Origin: Ruminococcaceae bacterium UBA1244 | GTDB lineage: Bacteria > Bacillota > Clostridia > Oscillospirales > Acutalibacteraceae | Assembly (NCBI GenBank): GCA_002308635.1 | Contig: DBWG01000165.1 | Coordinates: 8,772 to 24,766 of the forward strand | Length of the DNA: 15,995 bases | Direction: 5' to 3' | In this document: one piece after another, positions 5,725 through 14,325 of the stretch | Layout of the letters: each line of letters opens with the position of its first letter | Position numbering within the stretch: the first letter of the stretch is position 1 | Made by a program: the position numbers and the translations under genes | The notes under the pieces: model-generated | The model's database searches: none | Told to the model about the DNA's origin: nothing | What the model saw: only the letters and a program-made list of their open reading frames with translations

Positions 5725-6222
5725 ATGAAGCTGTTTGGAAAAAAAGACAGAAGTCTTGTTATGAGCCTGCCGGAAGAAAAGGAGCTTTACGGGGTAAAGA
5801 TCGTAAAGCTCCCCATCGGGAGGTATCTTAGAGCAATATCCATGCTTGAAAGGCTGCCGGAGGTCATCGTAAAAACGATAATGCCGGATCTTGGCGGGTC
5901 TGCAAGCATAGCGGAAAAAATCATCAAGGGAGATCAGGATTTCGTTGAGCTTCTTTTGTTCCGTGCGATAAGCGCTGTTCCGCAGGAGATATGTGCTTTT
6001 ATCTCGGAGCTTTTCGGGATAGAACTCGGACGGCTTTTAGATCCGTTCAGGGATGATGCACTGACGCTTAAAGAACTTTCGGATATTATTCTTGCGTTCT
6101 GGGAGCTGAATGATCTGAGCGGTTTTTTCGGGAACGTGCGGAAGCTCAGAACAAAGCTGACCGCACGGAAGACAACGGAAAATACTGGCTTCAACGCTGG
6201 ATCGCAGTCGGACAAAGCGTAG
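5725..6222 (+). CDS. Tail assembly chaperone G (unshifted product)
   Basis: A 165-residue, mainly helical protein between the major tail gene and the tape measure, the conserved slot for tail assembly chaperones. It contains VKIVKLPIGRYLRAISMLERLPEVIVK at residues 23-49 and ends with a Lys/Thr/Asn-rich unstructured tail. Near its 3' end the codons GGT TTT TTC GGG include the slippery heptamer T TTT TTC (6123-6129). Most ribosomes should finish here (G product). A minority shift back one base and make a G-T fusion of about 207 residues ending at 6347. In such systems G and GT bind the tape measure and the tail protein during tail assembly and are absent from the virion. Confidence 0.85.
   Translation: MKLFGKKDRSLVMSLPEEKELYGVKIVKLPIGRYLRAISMLERLPEVIVKTIMPDLGGSASIAEKIIKGDQDFVELLLFRAISAVPQEICAFISELFGIELGRLLDPFRDDALTLKELSDIILAFWELNDLSGFFGNVRKLRTKLTARKTTENTGFNAGSQSDKA
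6123..6167 (+). promoter_or_regulatory. Programmed -1 frameshift signal (slippery site plus stem)
   Basis: The zero frame reads ..GGT TTT TTC GGG.., giving the heptamer T TTT TTC at 6123-6129, an X XXY YYZ slippery site. After 5 nt comes a perfect 7-bp stem: CGTGCGG 6135-6141 pairs with CCGCACG 6161-6167. Its 19-nt loop can form a further AGCT/AGCT helix (6143-6146 with 6155-6158). The -1 frame is then open to TAA 6345-6347. Slippery run, spacing, stem and open shifted frame agree with the known lambda G/GT type mechanism. Confidence 0.9.
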
Positions 6223-6347
6223 GAATATCAAAATCGGAGCTTATCGGAAACTATTATTACGATGAATTCATTGCAATGATGGACGAATACAACGATATGC
6301 ACCGGTACGAAAAAGATGATGAAGAAATATATGCGGACGAATTTTAA
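6129..6347 (+). CDS. Tail assembly chaperone T domain, made by -1 frameshift
   Basis: The -1 frame entered at 6129 encodes about 72 residues, beginning RERAEAQNKADRTED and then YWLQRWIAVGQSVGISKSELI, then YYYDEFIAMMDEYNDMH, and ending in an acidic tail (KDDEEIYADEF). The aromatic helix pattern 'G(N)YYYDEFIAMMDEY' resembles the T part of tail assembly chaperones in Gram-positive phages. It has no start codon with a ribosome binding site of its own, so it is produced only as an extension of the upstream chaperone. The fusion is about 135 + 72 residues. Its stop lies 18 bases before the tape measure start. Confidence 0.85.
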   Translation, partial: RERAEAQNKADRTEDNGKYWLQRWIAVGQSVGISKSELIGNYYYDEFIAMMDEYNDMHRYEKDDEEIYADEF

Positions 6348-6365
6348 ACAGGAGTGAAATAAGCC

Positions 6366-9300
6366 ATGCCGGAGGAAGTTGATGCGGGCAGAATTGTTGC
6401 GAGCATTGCCCTTGACAGCAGTGCGCTCAGCAAGGGTGCACAGGAGGCTGTCAAAAAGCTTAAAGACCTTAATACGCTTCTTACCGACAATCAGCAGAAG
6501 CAAAAGGAAAGCAGCAAGGTCATAAACGAAGCGAAAAACAAGCTTAATGAACTTAACAGCAAGATCGGCGATACCAACAAAGCAAACGAAAAACAAAAAC
6601 AGAAGGTCGAAGAGCTTAACGATACCATTGAAAAAGAGCAGGAAGTTCTTGATGACCTTAAAAAAGAACAGGAAAATATCAAGGATGCCATTTCGGAAAC
6701 GAGCAAAGAGCTTGTAAACAACAACGAGCACTGGACGGTGCTTAAAGGTACGCTTGCGAACCTTGCGGCTGACGGGATAAAGAAAGTTGCGGGTTCTCTC
6801 AAAAGCTTTGCATCCGATGTAATAAAGACAGGTGAACAGTTCAGTGCTTCAATGTCGGAGGTGCAGGCCATTTCCGGGGCGAGCGCCGAAGATCTTAAAC
6901 GGCTTGAAGAAGCAGCAAGGCTTTACGGTTCCACAACTCAGTTTTCGGCGACCGAAGCGGCGGAAGCTCTCAAATACATGGCGCTTGCGGGATGGAACGT
7001 AGATCAGTCGCTTGCGGCTCTTCCGGGAATACTTGATCTTGCGGCTGCAAGCGGAATGGCTCTCGGAATGTCTTCCGACATGGTGACGGACTATCTTTCT
7101 GCATTCGGGATGGCTGCGGACAAAGCGGCGTATTTTGCAGACCTTCTCACCTACGCTCAGGGCAACAGCAACACCAGTGCTCAGCAGCTTGGAGAAGCGT
7201 ACAGAAATTGTGCGGCAAACCTCAATGCTGCCGGACAGGATATTGAAACCGTTACTTCACTCCTTGAAGCTATGGCTAATCAGGGACTTAAAGGCAGTGA
7301 GGCCGGTACTGCTGTTGCGGCGATGATGAGAGACATCACCAACAAGATGGAGGACGGCAAGGTCAAGATCGGCGAGACTTCTATTGCAGTTCAGGATCAG
7401 AACGGCAACTTCCGTGATCTTACGGAGATACTTTCGGATGTACAGAAAGCCGTTGACGGTATGGGTTCATCTCAGAAAGCGGCGGCTCTCAGCAGTACAT
7501 TTACAGCAGAGTCCATCAAGGGCGTGAACCTCGTTCTGAACGAGGGTATGGAGAAGATCAGCGGGTACGAAGAAGCGCTCAGAAATTCAAGCGGTGCCGC
7601 TTCGGATGCGGCGGCAGTTATGAACGACAATCTCAGGGGCGATATTAAGTCTATGGAGAGCGCCTTTGACGAATTGAAGCTCAAAATATTTGATGATGCG
7701 GAAGCTCCGATGAGGAAGATCGTTCAGTGGATAACGAAAAACGGCATTCCTGCGATAGAGGCTCTTGCGGAGAACATAGACAAGATTATACCTATTGTTG
7801 TTGCGGCAACCACTGCAATGATATCGTACAAAGCGGCTATTGCTGTTGAGAAGATCATCAACGGCGTAAGGCTGGGTATCGCAAGCCTGACGGCGGCACA
7901 GAAGGTTCATACTACGACAACCGTTACCGAAACGACAGTAACAAAGGCTGTAACGGCGGCGCAGAAAGTTCACACAACAACAACCGTTACAGAAACTACG
8001 GCAACAAAAGGCGCAACTGCCGCGCAAGCCGGTTTTAATACAATGATGGCGGCAAATCCTATCGGGCTTGTTGTAGCGGCTCTTGGGACTCTGATAGCGC
8101 TTCTGGGAACTTTTTCGATAATGGCGGGGAATGCTTCGGGAGAGACTAAAAAGCTCAGAGTTGAAACAGAAAACTACATAAAAGCCATTGACGATGCAAG
8201 GAAAAGCACACAAGACAGAATTGCAAGTGCCGAAGCAGAAGCAAAGTACCTTAGTGAGCTGACTGCCGAATATGACAAGCTGAGGAGTTCGGCGAGCCTT
8301 ACGGAAGCTGAAAAAACACGTTTAAATACTGTTGCCGAAGAGCTCGCAAAAACTCTCGGGAAGACTACTCAGGAACTCAAAGACAAGGACGGAGTTTATA
8401 AAAGTCTTACATCGGACGTTGATTTGTACCTCAAAAAGCTCAAAGAACAAGCCCTGTGGGAATCCCACAAGGAAGAGTATACAGCGGCGGTCAAGACTCA
8501 GGAAGAAGCGCAAAAGAAGTTTGATGAAGTCAAGAAAAAGTGGGAAGAGTGGTTAGAAAAACAGAATAATCCATTTAAGTATAAAGATAAATTTTCTGAA
8601 GATGACTGGAAAGCTTATTTGACAGGATTCGGTAAACCATTTGAAGAACAGGTAAAGCGTGCAGGAATAGTATATACAACCTATTTTGGTCAGCTCAATG
8701 CCGCAAACAAAGCTGTTGCAAAAGCCGAAGCCGCCCTTAAAAGCTATTCCGGAACGATTTCAGGTACCGGGGATGACCTTGAAACGCTCAGTACAAAAAT
8801 CTCGGAGGCGAAGACTAAATTTTCCGAGCTTTCAAAGGAAGAAGAGACGCTTCAAAAAGAAAGTTCTTCACTCCGCTCAGAGATGAACAGTCTTGCAAAC
8901 AGCATGAAAAGCCTTGAACAGGGCGAAGCACTGAGCTATAACACACTTCTTGATCTTATCGACAAATATCCTGAGTATGCGTCGGAGCTTGTCAACGCTG
9001 CCGGTAATGCCGACCTTCAAAGGGCTGCGCTTGAAAAGCTGTTTGAAGCGAAAAAGCAGGAATATATCCTCTCTCAGCAGGCGGCACTTGATAAAATACA
9101 GGCAAGCAACGATGAAACACAAAAGATCATATCAAATCTTAGAAGACAGGTAGAAGCTTATGCCGAACTTGAAAAAGCTAAGCAGACCGCTTTCGGAGTG
9201 TATCGAACAGCTCCTAATCCTGGTGTTATAGACGCTTTAAAAGAGCTTGCAGATCTTGAAAAACAGGTTGAAGAGGGCAAAAAGCTTGCGTCAGACTATC

Positions 9301-10469
9301 AAAGCAAGATCAACCTTGTCAGCGGGCTGAAAATAGGCGACTTTGTAAGCTCCGGAAAAAGCTCCGAAAAAAGCTCCGGAACATCGGACACAAACAAGGA
9401 AAAAAATGAGAGCGAAGACCTACGAAAAAAAGAAGTTGATTCGCTCAGCAAAATAAGCGATGCACTTACAGAAGCAATAAAAAACAGGTATGCCGAACAG
9501 AAAAAGCTTGAGGAACAGTGGATAGACGAAAGTATTGAAAACTGGCAGAAGTGGGAAAGCGAAACTGTCAGCGCTGTTCAGGGTCAGATAGACGCTCTCA
9601 ATGAGCTAAAAAACGCTCAGCAGGAAGAAAACAGGCGTGAAGAGTACGAACAGAAACGTCAGGCTCTGGAGCTTGAACTGCGGTATGCTAAGGATGACTA
9701 CAACAGAAAGAAGATACAAAAACAGATCGCCGCTCTCGACAAGAGCGAAAGCGAAAGGCTTTATGACCTTGAAATTGAGGAACGCAAAAAAGCTTTGCAG
9801 AAGGAAGCCGAAAATGTAAGGACAGTTTCAAAGGAAAAGCAGGACGCTTTAAGGGAACAAAAGACAAGCATTTCGGAAAAGTATAATACCTTGATGTCGA
9901 ATAAGGCTTTGGAGGGTGAAGCATGGAATACGCTTCTTAATTCTTCATCTAAGGAGATATCCGACCTTATCGGAACTTATGCTCCGGAGTTTGATCTATT
10001 GGGCACTAAGCTTGGCGAGAGGATTTATGAAGCCTTTAAGAGCCGTATTGGAGACGTTTCGGGATTCGCTGACAAGATCACAGCGGCAGTTGACAACAAT
10101 TCCGGACGGGCAAAGGCGGCGTCCGAACTGAAAGCCTGGTCTTCCCTTTCGGGTCAGAGAAGCAGGGAGCTTGAAAAAAACTTTTCTACAGAAGCACTAA
10201 AAAACAAGATTGTGGAGATTCTGGATAAATATTCTGCGCCTATAAAAGTTGTTACGGAATACAAGGGGATGCTTGCATATACGGCAAATTTGGCGGCGGA
10301 CAAATTTTACAGCTCGTCCGGAGGCAATATCCAGGCATCATCCGGAGGTACGGCAAAAACCGTGAATGTCTATCTTACGGCTAATTTCAACGGTCAGGTC
10401 AACAGTCCTGTTCAGGTAAAAAGACAGCTTGAAAGCGTTGGTCAGGAAATCGCAAAGCAGATCGTCTGA
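6366..10469 (+). CDS. Tail tape measure protein (TP901-1-like)
   Basis: A 1367-residue protein, the largest gene. Order: N-terminal 'RIVASIALDSSALSKGAQEAVKKL', coiled coil about residues 35-120, TP901-type core about 150-450 (SMSEVQAISGASAEDLKRLEEAARLYGSTTQFSATEAAEALKYMALAGW pattern, visible in pieces), a 21-residue tandem repeat (509-550), one hydrophobic segment (about 557-585, ANPIGLVVAALGTLIALLG), long Glu/Lys/Gln coiled coils about 600-1200, a Ser/Lys linker (SSGKSSEKSSGTS), and a Gly/Ser C-terminal part. It sets tail length; at about 0.15 nm per residue the tail would be near 200 nm (rule of thumb). The start at 6366 lies 11 nt after AGGAG, a long gap. A patch at about 8530-8690 is clearly more A/T-rich than its flanks. 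Confidence 0.95.
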   Translation: MPEEVDAGRIVASIALDSSALSKGAQEAVKKLKDLNTLLTDNQQKQKESSKVINEAKNKLNELNSKIGDTNKANEKQKQKVEELNDTIEKEQEVLDDLKKEQENIKDAISETSKELVNNNEHWTVLKGTLANLAADGIKKVAGSLKSFASDVIKTGEQFSASMSEVQAISGASAEDLKRLEEAARLYGSTTQFSATEAAEALKYMALAGWNVDQSLAALPGILDLAAASGMALGMSSDMVTDYLSAFGMAADKAAYFADLLTYAQGNSNTSAQQLGEAYRNCAANLNAAGQDIETVTSLLEAMANQGLKGSEAGTAVAAMMRDITNKMEDGKVKIGETSIAVQDQNGNFRDLTEILSDVQKAVDGMGSSQKAAALSSTFTAESIKGVNLVLNEGMEKISGYEEALRNSSGAASDAAAVMNDNLRGDIKSMESAFDELKLKIFDDAEAPMRKIVQWITKNGIPAIEALAENIDKIIPIVVAATTAMISYKAAIAVEKIINGVRLGIASLTAAQKVHTTTTVTETTVTKAVTAAQKVHTTTTVTETTATKGATAAQAGFNTMMAANPIGLVVAALGTLIALLGTFSIMAGNASGETKKLRVETENYIKAIDDARKSTQDRIASAEAEAKYLSELTAEYDKLRSSASLTEAEKTRLNTVAEELAKTLGKTTQELKDKDGVYKSLTSDVDLYLKKLKEQALWESHKEEYTAAVKTQEEAQKKFDEVKKKWEEWLEKQNNPFKYKDKFSEDDWKAYLTGFGKPFEEQVKRAGIVYTTYFGQLNAANKAVAKAEAALKSYSGTISGTGDDLETLSTKISEAKTKFSELSKEEETLQKESSSLRSEMNSLANSMKSLEQGEALSYNTLLDLIDKYPEYASELVNAAGNADLQRAALEKLFEAKKQEYILSQQAALDKIQASNDETQKIISNLRRQVEAYAELEKAKQTAFGVYRTAPNPGVIDALKELADLEKQVEEGKKLASDYQSKINLVSGLKIGDFVSSGKSSEKSSGTSDTNKEKNESEDLRKKEVDSLSKISDALTEAIKNRYAEQKKLEEQWIDESIENWQKWESETVSAVQGQIDALNELKNAQQEENRREEYEQKRQALELELRYAKDDYNRKKIQKQIAALDKSESERLYDLEIEERKKALQKEAENVRTVSKEKQDALREQKTSISEKYNTLMSNKALEGEAWNTLLNSSSKEISDLIGTYAPEFDLLGTKLGERIYEAFKSRIGDVSGFADKITAAVDNNSGRAKAASELKAWSSLSGQRSRELEKNFSTEALKNKIVEILDKYSAPIKVVTEYKGMLAYTANLAADKFYSSSGGNIQASSGGTAKTVNVYLTANFNGQVNSPVQVKRQLESVGQEIAKQIV
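7890..8015 (+). repeat. 63-bp in-frame tandem duplication in tape measure gene
   Basis: Two copies, 7890-7952 and 7953-8015, each encode TAAQKVHTTTTVTETT + (V/A)TK(A/G)(V/A), with a partial third (TAAQ) starting at 8016. The DNA copies differ at several third positions, so the duplication is not brand new. It lies just before the hydrophobic segment and would lengthen the Thr-rich linker by 21 residues. Confidence 0.85.
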
Positions 10470-10480
10470 GGAGGGATATA

Positions 10481-11353
10481 ATGCAAAGAATAATTTATGT
10501 GCCGCCCGGCGGGAGTTTTGAGGACGCACAAAAACGTGTTGTGCTGGGTGCGGAAGAACCGTTTATTCTCGCTTCTGTCAGCGGGCTTGGCGGCAGTGAA
10601 GCGGACATAATAAGCTCAGAAACTGTCGGGATGGACGGCGAAGCGTATCACGGGACGCACATCCCGCCGCGTTTTGTAAAATGTACCGTGAGCATAAAGG
10701 GTCAGAACCGGGCTGATCTTTATGCTGAAAGAATGAGACTTGCGGGACTGCTGAGACCGCAGGGAAACAAAAAGGGCGATCTTTACTATGAAAACGATCA
10801 TGTTTCGGTGAAGATAAAAGCCGTTCCGAAGGTTCCGGGAGATTTTGAAAAAAGAATAAAGCTTTATCTCAGCTCGGAAATTGAATTTTACTGTCCGGAC
10901 CCGTACTGGTCGGGACTTTCGGAACATCGGGCGGACATTGCAAATGTCGAGGGAGCGGGGCTTGTTCTGCCGTGCGAGTTCAATTCCATAGTGCTGATGC
11001 GCACTATAAACGAGCTTGATATAAACAACTCGGGAACTTCCAGAGCTCCTGTGAGGATAACGATCATCGGACCTTCCGAAAGTCCGGTGATAACAAATCA
11101 GACTGCCGGAAAGGCCATAAGGCTGAGAAGGGCACTTTCTTCCGGAGAAATTCTTGTGATTAACACAGAACGCGGAAACAAAAGCGTGAGGCTTTACAGC
11201 AATGACACGGAGACGGACGCTTTTGGATATCTTCATCCTCTGTCGAAGTTCTGGGAACTTGAACCCGGGGTAAATCATATTGTATACGGAAACGGCGGTC
11301 AGGCCGAAACAAGCGTACACATAAACTGGTTTGACAGGTATGCGGGGGTGTAA
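10481..11353 (+). CDS. Distal tail protein (Dit, Sipho_tail family)
   Basis: A 290-residue protein right after the tape measure, behind GAGGAGGG at 5 nt. The N-terminal half holds the conserved Dit ring domain (GGSFEDAQKRVVLGAEEPFILASVSGLGG region, then a strand-rich segment with 'SIKGQNRADLYAERMRLAGLLRPQG'), with a typical 'EIEFYCPDPYW' just past the middle. The C-terminal galectin-like half (APVRITIIGPSESPV, 'LVINTERGNKSVRLY', 'FWELEPGVNHIVY') is the Sipho_tail pattern of tip proteins. Dit forms the hexameric hub between tail tube and baseplate. Gene order (tape measure, Dit, Tal-like) supports this strongly. Confidence 0.9.
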   Translation: MQRIIYVPPGGSFEDAQKRVVLGAEEPFILASVSGLGGSEADIISSETVGMDGEAYHGTHIPPRFVKCTVSIKGQNRADLYAERMRLAGLLRPQGNKKGDLYYENDHVSVKIKAVPKVPGDFEKRIKLYLSSEIEFYCPDPYWSGLSEHRADIANVEGAGLVLPCEFNSIVLMRTINELDINNSGTSRAPVRITIIGPSESPVITNQTAGKAIRLRRALSSGEILVINTERGNKSVRLYSNDTETDAFGYLHPLSKFWELEPGVNHIVYGNGGQAETSVHINWFDRYAGV

Positions 11354-11355
11354 AT

Positions 11356-12507
11356 ATGGAGTGCCCGTACATTAAAATTCTCAGTCCTGAGCTGGAATTT
11401 CTTTATGAGATCGACAGGTACACTTCACTTGATTTCCGCAGATCATGGCAGGGCGTCGGAGATTTTACCCTCGTTTCAGACGGGTTTTATCCCTGTTTTA
11501 AGAAGAATAATATAATCATGGTCGGAGATGATCCACACAAAGCGGGCATTATCAGAACGGTAAATGTCAGCGAAACCGACAGAGTTATCACTGCTGTTAC
11601 TGGACAGACACTTGACGGGTTTACGTCTCAACGGACGGTACTGCCAATTGAAAACAACGGAGGGTATTTTTCCGTTCCGCCGCAGTCACAGCACAGAAAT
11701 GTATCTGCGGAAGAGACAATAAAGACGTTTATTTCATCCTGCCTTGGAGCGGATGCGGAGGACACGAACAGAAGGCTAATGGACGGGAATGGCAGAATAA
11801 TGCTTGTGACCGGACAAAATCGGCACAGAGGTTATCCGACCGAATGGGGATGCCGGTATACTGCTCTTGATGAAGAACTCCAGGCGATATGCGAATACTG
11901 CGACTGCGGGTATGAAATTTATATCGACTTTGAGAACAGTCAATTTGTTGCTGAGTATATTTCCGGAACTGACAGGAGTGTAAATAACAGTGCCGGAAGA
12001 AGCTGCGTTATTTTATCAACGGAGTTTGAGAGCGTTTCGGAGATAGTGTATACCGATGATTACAGCTCATACAAAAATATTGCCTACTGCGGAGGAAAAG
12101 GCGAAGGAGACGACAGGGCGGTAATATCCGTGACCAACGAAGCCGATACGCCGGCAGGAATAGACCGCTTTGAAACCTTTATTGACTGCGGAGAGCTTGA
12201 AATAGCCGAAACTCCGACGGCTCTGTCTCTTGGGGAAGAAGGAAAACACAAGCTTGAAGAACATAATTTCATAAAGAGTCTGACAGCAAAGATATCTGCG
12301 GCAGGCTCTTTTGTTTACGGCAGGGATTTTGAGCTTGGCGACCTTGTGACGGTACAGAGTGAAGAGATCGGACTTGAACAGGATATCAGGATAAGCGAGG
12401 TCGTTGAAAGCTTTGAACCGCAGAATTATTCGGTGTCGGTGACGCTGGGAAAGCCGCCGAAAAGAATAAAACGTGCGATAAGAAGCATAAGAAATGAGGT
12501 GAGATAG
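11356..12507 (+). CDS. Tail tip protein, ReqiPepy6 Gp37-like (Tal-type)
   Basis: A 383-residue protein beginning MECPYIKILSPELEFLYEID, starting two bases after the Dit stop behind GGGGGTG. It has the sequence plan of the Siphovirus Gp37-like family: 'YTSLDFRRSWQGVGDFTL' near residues 23-40, a 'TGQTLDGF' segment, a middle domain with 'DEELQAICEYCDCGYEIYIDF', and the C-terminal GRDFELGDLVTVQ plus 'RISEVVESFEPQNYSVSVTLG'. These are baseplate hub proteins that cap the tail tip. Compared with long Tal proteins it has no C-terminal peptidase or lysozyme extension, so wall digestion during entry must come from elsewhere, if it happens at all. Confidence 0.85.
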   Translation: MECPYIKILSPELEFLYEIDRYTSLDFRRSWQGVGDFTLVSDGFYPCFKKNNIIMVGDDPHKAGIIRTVNVSETDRVITAVTGQTLDGFTSQRTVLPIENNGGYFSVPPQSQHRNVSAEETIKTFISSCLGADAEDTNRRLMDGNGRIMLVTGQNRHRGYPTEWGCRYTALDEELQAICEYCDCGYEIYIDFENSQFVAEYISGTDRSVNNSAGRSCVILSTEFESVSEIVYTDDYSSYKNIAYCGGKGEGDDRAVISVTNEADTPAGIDRFETFIDCGELEIAETPTALSLGEEGKHKLEEHNFIKSLTAKISAAGSFVYGRDFELGDLVTVQSEEIGLEQDIRISEVVESFEPQNYSVSVTLGKPPKRIKRAIRSIRNEVR

Positions 12508-12960
12508 GTGGCTGAGACATACGGATTTTTTAATTCCGCAGAGGATGATGTCAGATCATATTCGGCGGAGGATCTCGCATCGGCTTTGGGAATTTTGGTT
12601 TCTGACGGAATAGCCGGAGGCAGTCAGGCGCTATCCGCAAGCCGTGACGGACTTACGGTAACGGCAGGTGCGGGCGGCGCTGTTATTGACGGTTACTGGT
12701 ACAAAAACAGCACAACTAAAACTTTTGAAGTCTCCCCGCCCTCTTCGGGGGTCAGGTATGACAGGATCGTTGTCCGCCTTAACCGGACGGCAGGAACGAT
12801 AAAGCTTGTTTACAGAAAAGGAACGGCGCAGGATGCTCCTGAGCTGTACGACAACAGTACATACAGGGAAATACCTGTTTGCAGGCTTGTTGTTGTGCCG
12901 ACGACTGTGACGGGAATAACAGACGAAAGAAGTTTTATCAGATTGAGAGGAGGAACATAA
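12508..12960 (+). CDS. Baseplate/fibre connector protein
   Basis: A 150-residue protein with a GTG start directly after the previous TAG, behind GAGGTG (6 nt). It opens MAETYGFFNSAEDDVRSYSAEDLASALG and continues 'TVTAGAGGAVIDGYWYKN', 'GVRYDRIVVRLNRTAGTIKLVYRKGT', 'APELYDNSTYREIPVCRLVV' and 'ITDERSFIRLRGG'. This pattern is common in Firmicute siphophages between the Tal-like protein and the receptor-binding fibre, and is annotated as baseplate or hypothetical structural protein. It is beta-rich and probably attaches fibres to the tip. The exact role is inferred from context. Confidence 0.75.
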   Translation: MAETYGFFNSAEDDVRSYSAEDLASALGILVSDGIAGGSQALSASRDGLTVTAGAGGAVIDGYWYKNSTTKTFEVSPPSSGVRYDRIVVRLNRTAGTIKLVYRKGTAQDAPELYDNSTYREIPVCRLVVVPTTVTGITDERSFIRLRGGT

Positions 12961-14067
12961 ATGCAGGAGATACACAACAAGATCGCCCTTGATGTGAACT
13001 CGGAAAAAAGCTCGGCAGTTATAACGGCGAAATCCGAGGACAAGGGCACACGGTATATTGATGCGGAATTGACCTTCGGCGGAGAAAAAATAACCATTGG
13101 GAACAATGACAGAGTTGTTATGACGGCTGCCGAAGCGGACACGGGAAGAACGATAGGCCTTATTGACGGAAGCGTACAGAATGGCAATGCCGTAATAGAA
13201 CTTACGGATGAATTGCTGTCTGCTCCCGGAAAGCTTGACTGCGAAATTGCCGTTTACGGAACAGATTCAAAGGTGCTGACATCGGCAAGGTTCAGACTTG
13301 TTATAACGGAGAGAATAGACAGCGAGGTAATTGAAAGAGAAGCTGACTTTTCGGCTCTGACAACGGCACTTTCGGACGTTGCAGGCACTTCAAACCGCAT
13401 TGATGCCCTTACCGAAAGAGTACAGCCCGTGTCCTTGGGAGGTACGGGAGCGACAGATATAATTACTGCCGCGCAGAACCTGAAAACCGCAAGCCTGAAA
13501 TCCGGAACGGCTATAGCAGAAAATGATGATCTTGACGATTATAAGACACCAGGAACGTATTACGCTTTGAGAACTGCCGCACTTACTCTGACACATTCGC
13601 CTGTTGACGGTGCATTTAAGCTTTATGTAATTGAACAGCAGACGAACTATTATATACAGATTCTTGTTGCCGTTGTCGGCAATACGATGTGGTTCAGAGG
13701 TTCAGGAACGGCAAACACCTACAGCGAATGGAGAAAGGTGCTGACGGCTGATACTGTCGTTGAAGAATCGGGAACATGGACACCCGTTCCGGAAAGCGGA
13801 ACTATTTCTACCGTTACGGCAAACTATTTTTATGACGGCAAAAGAATAACCGTCCTTGCTAAATTCACATGTGGAAATGATGTTGCAACAACGCTTAAAC
13901 TAACGGGACTGCCCGTTGCGACAAGAAACAAGAGTGCCGGAAGTATAGTCGTGATGGATACTGCATCTGTTGTTTCTGTAATAGCTTCGGAATCAAAGCT
14001 GCAGGTAAAATCGGCGGAATCTCTCGCAGGTCAGACTGTGATCGTAACTATAACCTACATGGTATAA
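12961..14067 (+). CDS. BppU-type tail fibre with knob and beta head
   Basis: A 368-residue likely host-recognition protein. Residues 1-125 match the BppU N-terminal domain (baseplate upper protein): 'IALDVNSEKSSAVITAKSEDKGTRYIDAELTFG' and 'SARFRLVITERIDSEVIE'. A short helix (about 127-152) leads to the collar motif SLGGTGATDIITAAQNL near 156-172, widespread in fibre shafts. About 181-258 form a pyocin-knob-like domain (DDLDDYKTPGTYYA, 'YIQILVAVVGNTMWFRG', 'YSEWRKV'). The C-terminal 100 residues begin with GTWTPVPE and form a Thr/Val-rich beta head with 'TANYFYDGKRITVLAKF', as in fibre tips. It follows AGGAGG and would bind the cell surface. Confidence 0.85.
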   Translation: MQEIHNKIALDVNSEKSSAVITAKSEDKGTRYIDAELTFGGEKITIGNNDRVVMTAAEADTGRTIGLIDGSVQNGNAVIELTDELLSAPGKLDCEIAVYGTDSKVLTSARFRLVITERIDSEVIEREADFSALTTALSDVAGTSNRIDALTERVQPVSLGGTGATDIITAAQNLKTASLKSGTAIAENDDLDDYKTPGTYYALRTAALTLTHSPVDGAFKLYVIEQQTNYYIQILVAVVGNTMWFRGSGTANTYSEWRKVLTADTVVEESGTWTPVPESGTISTVTANYFYDGKRITVLAKFTCGNDVATTLKLTGLPVATRNKSAGSIVVMDTASVVSVIASESKLQVKSAESLAGQTVIVTITYMV

Positions 14068-14079
14068 GGAGGAAGAAAC

Positions 14080-14325
14080 ATGGAGATCAGAACCACAATA
14101 ACGATAGACAACCTTACAACGGAAAGCGTTTCGGTAAAGACGCAGAAAATTCTTGTTGACGGAAACGAGAGTTTTTTGCTCGGAGAGCCTTCAAGAACAG
14201 CATACACAAAAGATCAGGCTGACGATGTAAGAGAAAGTGTTCCCGAACCGTTTTTGTCGGCTATTCTTGATGTCTGGGGCATTTCAGAATCTGACGAAAG
14301 TGAGGAAGAAGAAAATGAGCAGTAA
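14080..14325 (+). CDS. Small acidic conserved phage protein
   Basis: An 81-residue protein behind AAGGAGGAAG. It opens MEIRTTITIDNLTTESVSVKTQKI (two beta strands), carries 'RTAYTKDQADDVRESVPEPFLSAILDVWG' and ends in a strongly acidic tail (SESDESEEEENEQ). It sits between the fibre and the holin, a place where many Firmicute phages have a small unnamed XkdX-like or accessory tail gene. I do not recognise a function. Its last bases overlap the holin start by 11 nt in another frame, so the two are translationally coupled. Confidence 0.7.
   Translation: MEIRTTITIDNLTTESVSVKTQKILVDGNESFLLGEPSRTAYTKDQADDVRESVPEPFLSAILDVWGISESDESEEEENEQ

Noticed and set aside
6228..6731. Minus-strand frame of 167 codons rich in Phe/Leu/Val that could look like a membrane protein
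   Set aside because: It is the complement of Lys/Glu-rich coiled-coil codons of the tape measure gene, which gives Phe/Leu-rich antisense by composition alone.
10616..11320. Minus-strand frame of 234 codons opposite the distal tail gene
   Set aside because: Shadow frame: Arg/Ser/Cys-rich protein without recognisable domains, lying wholly within the Dit gene.
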